NCBI GenBank assembly: GCA_016870395.1
Contig: VGBT01000017.1
Coordinates: 1 to 54,963, forward strand
DNA length: 54,963 bases
Reading direction: 5' to 3'
Source: Actinomycetota bacterium
GTDB lineage: Bacteria; Actinomycetota; Acidimicrobiia; IMCC26256; JAENVU01
The notes under the pieces were generated by a model, which made no database searches, was not told the DNA's origin, and saw nothing but the letters and a program-made list of their open reading frames with translations. Shown one piece after another: positions 50,970-54,963 of the stretch (positions are counted from its first letter, which is position 1; each line of letters begins with the position of its first letter). Both the position numbers and the translations under genes were made by a program.

Positions 50970-51527
50970 TCAGAACCGAGGCCGCGCGAACACCTCGCGC
51001 AGCCTCGGTTCGAAGTGCTCGAGCGGAAGCGTCTCGTACTCGGGGTCGAACGCCATCTGGTCCCACTCGTCGGCGAAGCGCTCGGCAAGGGCGTACTGGT
51101 CGGGGGTCAACTCGGCCCGGTGCTTCTCGCGCGCGTTCGGGTCCATCTCGAAGTACGCGTAGTAGTGGCGGCCCTGGAAGTCCTGGTGCACGCGGATCAT
51201 CTCGTACACATCGGTCCGTACGTAGGGTCGCAGCATCTCCGCCGCGATGGCCGGATGGTTCGCGACGGAGACGGCCTTGCCGACGTCGTGGCAGAGCGCC
51301 GCGATCACGATCTCGTCGTCCGCACCGGTGCGCTCGGCCAGCGTCGCGGTCTGCAGGCAGTGCGTGAGCTGGTCGGTCGCGAACCCGTCGGTGATCGCCG
51401 ACAGCGAACGCAACATGGTCAGCACCGACTCGGCGACGCGCGGCTGGTTGCGGTAGATCTCGTCGCCGATCACGGCCCACTGCTCGGGAGTTGACGCGTC
51501 CATGCGGGTGAAGGTGCTCGCGGTCAT
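50970..51527 (-). CDS. HD-domain protein, possible di-iron oxygenase
   Basis: A 185-residue HD-fold protein. Metal ligands appear as His in DQLTHCLQTA (56), HD in ALCHDVGKAVS (80-81), His in VANHPAIAAE (91) and His in RVHQDFQGRH (114). HYYAYFEMDPNAREKH follows. This spacing resembles PhnZ-like HD oxygenases of phosphonate and amine catabolism as much as phosphohydrolases; the sequence alone does not decide. Its ATG overlaps the alpha/beta hydrolase stop (ATGA) and it precedes a DadA-type FAD oxidoreductase by 7 bp, which supports a joint role in oxidative C-N or C-P/C-C breakdown. Confidence 0.8.
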   Translation of the reverse strand: MTASTFTRMDASTPEQWAVIGDEIYRNQPRVAESVLTMLRSLSAITDGFATDQLTHCLQTATLAERTGADDEIVIAALCHDVGKAVSVANHPAIAAEMLRPYVRTDVYEMIRVHQDFQGRHYYAYFEMDPNAREKHRAELTPDQYALAERFADEWDQMAFDPEYETLPLEHFEPRLREVFARPRF

Positions 51528-52423
51528 GAGGCTCCTCTCAGGTGGTCCTCGATCAGCCGGGCCAACTCGACGGGCTGGTCACCCTGGACGCTGTGACCGG
51601 CCCCGGCGACGACCTCGACTCGGGCCTCCGGTCGGCGACGCTTCAGCTCAACGACGTCGACGTCGTCGACGACCGGTGAGTCGGCGCCTCGCACGAGCAT
51701 GAGCGGCACACCCAGCGCGTCGAAGTGGTCCCACAGCGCCCCGAAGTCGGGCACCGTCGTGCCCTCCGGGAGGTCGAAGCGGTCGTAGCGCCACGCCCAC
51801 GTGCCGTCGGGTCGCTCGGAGGCGTTGTGCCGGATCCCGCGCCGCAAGGAGGACACCGAACGTGTCGGGTTGAACGCGACGGTCCGGTCGAGGATCTCGT
51901 CGAAGCTCGCGAACGACTCGGGGCCGGCGATGAACGCGGTGACCGCCGACGCCTTCTCCCGGTTCACCCCGGGCGTCACGTCGACGAGGACCAGGCGGCG
52001 CACGAGCTCCGGCGCGTGCCTGCTCAGCGCGAGCGCGGTGAGCCCACCGAGTGACATGCCGACGACCATCGACGCGTTCGGGGCCAGCTCCCGCACGGTG
52101 GTAGCCACGGCGAGCGCGTTCTCGGTAGGCCAGTAGGCCTTGTCGTCACGCCAGTCGGAGTGACCGTGCCCGGGCAGGTCGATCGCGACGAGCGGTCGCC
52201 CGAGGGCGAGCGCCACCGTGTCCCAGGTGTGCGCGTTCTGGGCGCCGCCGTGCAGGAGCACGAGCTCGGGGTCGCTGGTGCCCCAGCGCAGCGCGCTCAG
52301 CCGGCGCCCCGGCGCGACCTCCACCCATACCCGCTCGACCGTCGGGGGGCCCGGATACGTGAGGCCCGCCTCCTCGGCGTTCTCGCGGAAGAGCGCCATC
52401 TCGTCGTACTCGATCGGCGGCAC
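51524..52423 (-). CDS. Alpha/beta hydrolase
   Basis: A 299-residue alpha/beta hydrolase. ELVLLHGGAQNAHTWDTVAL carries the HG oxyanion motif, VVGMSLGGLTALALSRHAPE the nucleophile serine, and VEVVAGAGHSVQGDQPVELA the catalytic histidine. LMLVRGADSPVVDDVDV probably gives the acid. GTG 52423 (VPPIEYDEMALF) is used because starts further upstream would run into the divergent gene at 52446; ATG 52399 is possible. It leads an operon with the HD protein and the FAD oxidoreductase. Confidence 0.85.
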   Translation of the reverse strand: MPPIEYDEMALFRENAEEAGLTYPGPPTVERVWVEVAPGRRLSALRWGTSDPELVLLHGGAQNAHTWDTVALALGRPLVAIDLPGHGHSDWRDDKAYWPTENALAVATTVRELAPNASMVVGMSLGGLTALALSRHAPELVRRLVLVDVTPGVNREKASAVTAFIAGPESFASFDEILDRTVAFNPTRSVSSLRRGIRHNASERPDGTWAWRYDRFDLPEGTTVPDFGALWDHFDALGVPLMLVRGADSPVVDDVDVVELKRRRPEARVEVVAGAGHSVQGDQPVELARLIEDHLRGAS

Positions 52424-52445
52424 GTCAGCACCGTACGCTGCGCCG

Positions 52446-53024
52446 ATGGCCCCACGCATCCCACCGGTCTCCCTGGACGGAGCCGACGACCGCGCCCGCG
52501 AGCAGCTCGAGCGAGTCTCGGAGTTCCGCGGCGACGACGTCACGGTCCTCAACATCTTCGGCACCCTGGGCCACCATCCCGACCTCATGCGACGCTGGCT
52601 GGTGTTCGGCAACCACGTGCTGTCGAAGTCGACCCTCTCCGGGCGCGACCGGGAGCTGGCGATCCTACGGGCCGGCTGGCGGTGCCGGGCACCCTACGAG
52701 TGGGGCCAGCACGTGGTGATCGCCCGCCGTGAGGGCATCACCGACGAGGAGATCGCACAAATCGCCGAGGGCCCGGATGCTGCCGGTTGGTCCCCCCACG
52801 AGGCCGCGATCCTGCGGACCGTCGACGAGCTCCACGACACGTCGACCGTCTCGGACGCCACCTGGTCCACGCTGGTCGAGACCTTCAGCCCCCAGCAGTG
52901 CATGGACCTCGTCTTCGCCATCGGCCAGTACCACCTGGTCTCGTACGCGCTCAACGCGTTCAGGGTCGAGCGCGACGACGGGGTGGACACCTCGGCGGTC
53001 CCGTTCCCGGAACCGGCCGGCTGA
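52446..53024 (+). CDS. Carboxymuconolactone decarboxylase-family protein
   Basis: A 192-residue CMD/AhpD-like helical protein. NIFGTLGHHPDLMRRWLVFG, then LSGRDRELAILRAGWRCRAP and YEWGQHVVIARREGITDEEI. The usual AhpD CxxC motif is not present (here WRCRAPYEWGQH, with one cysteine and a conserved E...H), so the group resembles gamma-carboxymuconolactone decarboxylase-like proteins rather than peroxidase partners. ATG 52446 is only 22 bp from the divergent hydrolase start, so the promoters must overlap. Its role in the cell is unclear. Confidence 0.85.
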   Translation: MAPRIPPVSLDGADDRAREQLERVSEFRGDDVTVLNIFGTLGHHPDLMRRWLVFGNHVLSKSTLSGRDRELAILRAGWRCRAPYEWGQHVVIARREGITDEEIAQIAEGPDAAGWSPHEAAILRTVDELHDTSTVSDATWSTLVETFSPQQCMDLVFAIGQYHLVSYALNAFRVERDDGVDTSAVPFPEPAG

Positions 53025-53063
53025 CCCGTAGACTGAGAGATCCTTTTCCCTCGGAAGGCCTTC

Positions 53064-54905
53064 ATGTCCGCGCGCGCCCAACGTGCCGACCTGCGCAACG
53101 TCGCCATCGTCGCCCACGTCGACCACGGCAAGACCACCCTCGTCGACGCCATGCTGTGGCAGACGGGCGCGTTCCGCGCCAACCAGGAGGTCGCCGAGCG
53201 GGTGCTCGACTCGAACGACCTCGAACGCGAGAAGGGGATCACGATCCTCGCCAAGAACACCGCGGTTCGTTACGGCGGCGTGAAGGTCAACATCATCGAC
53301 ACGCCCGGCCACGCGGACTTCGGCGGGGAGGTGGAGCGCGGGCTCACGATGGTGGACGGCGTGCTCCTGCTCGTCGACGCCAGCGAGGGTCCGCTGCCCC
53401 AGACCCGCTTCGTGCTGCGCAAGGCGCTCGAGGCGCGATTGCCGGTCATCCTGGTGGTCAACAAGGTCGACCGGCCCGACGCCCGGATCGCCGAAGTCGT
53501 CGACGAGGTCTACGAGCTGTTCCTCGACCTCGACGCGACGGAGGAGCAGATCGACTTCCCGATCGTCTACGCCAACGCGCGTGCGGGCTGGGCGAGCCTC
53601 GATTCCGACGTGGAGGGCAGCGACCTCAAGCCGCTCTTCGAGCTGCTGCTCAACCGCATCCCCGCGCCGACCTACGAGGAGGGCCGTGTGCTCCAGGCGC
53701 TCGTCACCAACCTGGACGCGTCGCCATACGTCGGGCGGCTTGCGATCTGTCGCGTGCACCACGGAACGATCGCGAAGGGCGCGTCGGTGTCGTGGTGCCG
53801 GCTCGACGGGTCGACCGAGCGGGTGCGTGTCACCGAGCTGTACGTCACCGAAGCACTCGAGCGGGTCGACGCGGAGCGCGCCGGCCCCGGGGAGATCATC
53901 GCGATCGCGGGCCTGCCGGAGGTCACGATCGGCGAGACCCTCGCCGACCCGGACGACCCGACACCGCTGCCGGCGATTACGGTCGACGAGCCGAGCCTCG
54001 CGATGACGATCGGGATCAACACCTCGCCGCTCGCGGGGAAGGACGGGACCAGGCTCACCGCACGCCAGGTGCTCGCACGCCTCGAGTCCGAGCTCGTGGG
54101 CAACGTGTCGCTCCGGGTGCACCCGACCGGCCGACCCGACTGCTGGGAGGTGCAGGGCCGCGGTGAGCTCCAGCTCGCGGTGCTCGTGGAGACGATGCGC
54201 CGTGAGGGCTTCGAGCTCACCGTGGGCAAGCCCCAGGTCGTGACCCGCGAGATCGACGGGAAGCTGCACGAGCCCTTCGAGCGGGTCGCGATCGACGTCC
54301 CAGAAGACTACCTCGGCGTGGTGACGCAGCTCCTCGCGCTGCGCAAGGGGCGGCTCGCGCAGATGGTGAACCACGGTACGGGCTGGGTGCGGATGGACTA
54401 TGTCGTGCCGGCGCGCGGCCTGATCGGCTTCCGCACCGAGTTCCTCACCGAGACGCGGGGGACCGGTGTGCTGCACCACGTGTTCGACGGCTACCAGCCG
54501 TGGTCCGGCGAGCTGCGCACCCGACGCAACGGCTCGCTGGTGGCCGACCGTCAGGGCGACACTACGACCTTCGCGCTGATGAACCTGGGCGAGCGCGGCC
54601 AGATGCTCGTCGGGCCCGGGGTCGAGGTGTACGAGGGGATGGTCGTCGGGGAGAACTCCCGGTCCGAGGAGATGGATGTCAACCCGACGAAGGAGAAGAA
54701 GCTCACCAACATGCGTTCTTCGTCGTCGGACGACACCGTCCGCCTCACGCCGCACCGGGTGCTCTCGCTCGAGCAGGCGCTCGAGTTCATCGCGGAGGAC
54801 GAGTGTGTCGAGGTGACGCCAACCAACGTCCGGCTGCGCAAGGTGGAGCTGGCCGCGTCGGTGCGAGGCCGCCAGCGCAACACCAACAAGCCCCGCCCCA
54901 CCTGA
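53064..54905 (+). CDS. typA: Translational GTPase TypA/BipA
   Basis: A 613-residue ribosome-binding GTPase, close to the usual 605-635. GTPase motifs are [20 protein letters not shown] (G1), GITI (G2), [20 protein letters not shown] (G3) and [18 protein letters not shown] (G4). Domain II follows at about 200-300. EF-G-like domain V contains [20 protein letters not shown], and the BipA-specific C-terminal domain runs through [20 protein letters not shown] to the basic tail. It acts in 50S assembly and stress translation. ATG 53064 is preceded by GGAAGG. It is a housekeeping gene and marks a chromosomal, not plasmid, setting. Confidence 0.95.
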   Translation: MSARAQRADLRNVAIVAHVDHGKTTLVDAMLWQTGAFRANQEVAERVLDSNDLEREKGITILAKNTAVRYGGVKVNIIDTPGHADFGGEVERGLTMVDGVLLLVDASEGPLPQTRFVLRKALEARLPVILVVNKVDRPDARIAEVVDEVYELFLDLDATEEQIDFPIVYANARAGWASLDSDVEGSDLKPLFELLLNRIPAPTYEEGRVLQALVTNLDASPYVGRLAICRVHHGTIAKGASVSWCRLDGSTERVRVTELYVTEALERVDAERAGPGEIIAIAGLPEVTIGETLADPDDPTPLPAITVDEPSLAMTIGINTSPLAGKDGTRLTARQVLARLESELVGNVSLRVHPTGRPDCWEVQGRGELQLAVLVETMRREGFELTVGKPQVVTREIDGKLHEPFERVAIDVPEDYLGVVTQLLALRKGRLAQMVNHGTGWVRMDYVVPARGLIGFRTEFLTETRGTGVLHHVFDGYQPWSGELRTRRNGSLVADRQGDTTTFALMNLGERGQMLVGPGVEVYEGMVVGENSRSEEMDVNPTKEKKLTNMRSSSSDDTVRLTPHRVLSLEQALEFIAEDECVEVTPTNVRLRKVELAASVRGRQRNTNKPRPT

Positions 54906-54963
54906 CCCACCCCCAGACCTTCTTCGGGTTTGTGCGTTGAGGAGCGCATAGCGAGTGACGCGG

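Noticed and set aside
52665-54755. A 696-codon open frame on the minus strand opposite typA
   Set aside because: It is the antisense shadow of a clear BipA gene in high-GC DNA; the sequence is Arg/Val/Glu/Asp/His-rich without any domain.
1-54963. CRISPR arrays, rRNA genes, toxin-antitoxin or phage-defence genes
   Set aside because: No regularly spaced repeats, no rRNA-like stretches and no defence-family motifs were seen on either strand.

Overview
The window is high-GC DNA (roughly two thirds G+C by eye) with short intergenic gaps, many GTG starts and many 1-4 bp ATGA/GTGA gene overlaps. Gene content points to an actinobacterium: paired acyl-CoA dehydrogenases of the steroid-catabolism type, an SCP-x-like thiolase with a DUF35 partner, a luciferase-like F420-type oxidoreductase, DUF6308 and several CaiB-type CoA transferases. 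An environmental Acidimicrobiia-like or Mycobacteriales-like lineage is plausible, but that placement is inference.

Layout. (1) 1-7,330 is a patchwork: a cut-off cysteinyl-tRNA synthetase, a truncated IS3-type element, DUF6308, a tRNA-like 3' fragment, a lipoprotein, a P450 remnant, a GH4 glycosidase, an internally deleted MFS transporter, and joined scraps of a nitronate monooxygenase and a serine beta-lactamase-family protein. (2) 7,475-22,409 is the most coherent part. A TetR gene heads an eleven-gene rightward operon: TetR, Baeyer-Villiger monooxygenase (BVMO), cupin, two acyl-CoA dehydrogenases, MaoC, DUF35, MaoC, Ltp2-like thiolase, alcohol dehydrogenase, second BVMO-type enzyme. Divergent from it are a P450 and a double-length CoA transferase. 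The core matches the mycobacterial igr locus (cyp125, fadE28/fadE29, chsH2, chsH1, ltp2), which removes the last three side-chain carbons of cholesterol. Here ChsH2 is split into two overlapping genes and BVMOs have been added. (3) 22,410-30,000 holds remnants (RidA, VOC, P-type ATPase, alcohol dehydrogenase) around an intact PEP-mutase-family enzyme, an LLM oxidoreductase and a hydantoinase/oxoprolinase hyuA-hyuB pair. (4) 30,055-38,727 has an isochorismatase-fold protein, an SDR, and a tight leftward six-gene acyl-CoA operon: SDR, two acyl-CoA dehydrogenases, acyl-CoA ligase, enoyl-CoA hydratase, CoA transferase. An amidohydrolase relic lies at its head. (5) 38,833-54,905 carries mixed single genes: LamG protein, GDT1-type transporter, MOSC, 2,4-dienoyl-CoA-reductase-like enzyme, aquaporin, EthD, a ferric-reductase-like/ApbE/proline-rich module, an HD-domain/FAD-oxidoreductase/hydrolase operon, and the housekeeping GTPase TypA/BipA.

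How the genes could work together. In region 2 a carboxylic acid could be activated by CoA transfer, dehydrogenated, hydrated and cleaved by retro-aldol reaction to a ketone plus a short acyl-CoA. A BVMO could turn the ketone into an ester or lactone, which the flanking alpha/beta hydrolase could open. This is inferred from gene families and order. A palindrome, TGAC-N6-GTCA followed by a GTTAG-type tail, occurs three times (29,280; 30,767; 38,708), upstream of hyuB, of the 30,795 SDR and at the head of the six-gene operon, which suggests one regulator outside this window. At least a dozen decayed genes, several with internal deletions, mark the DNA around the intact operons as actively rearranging.
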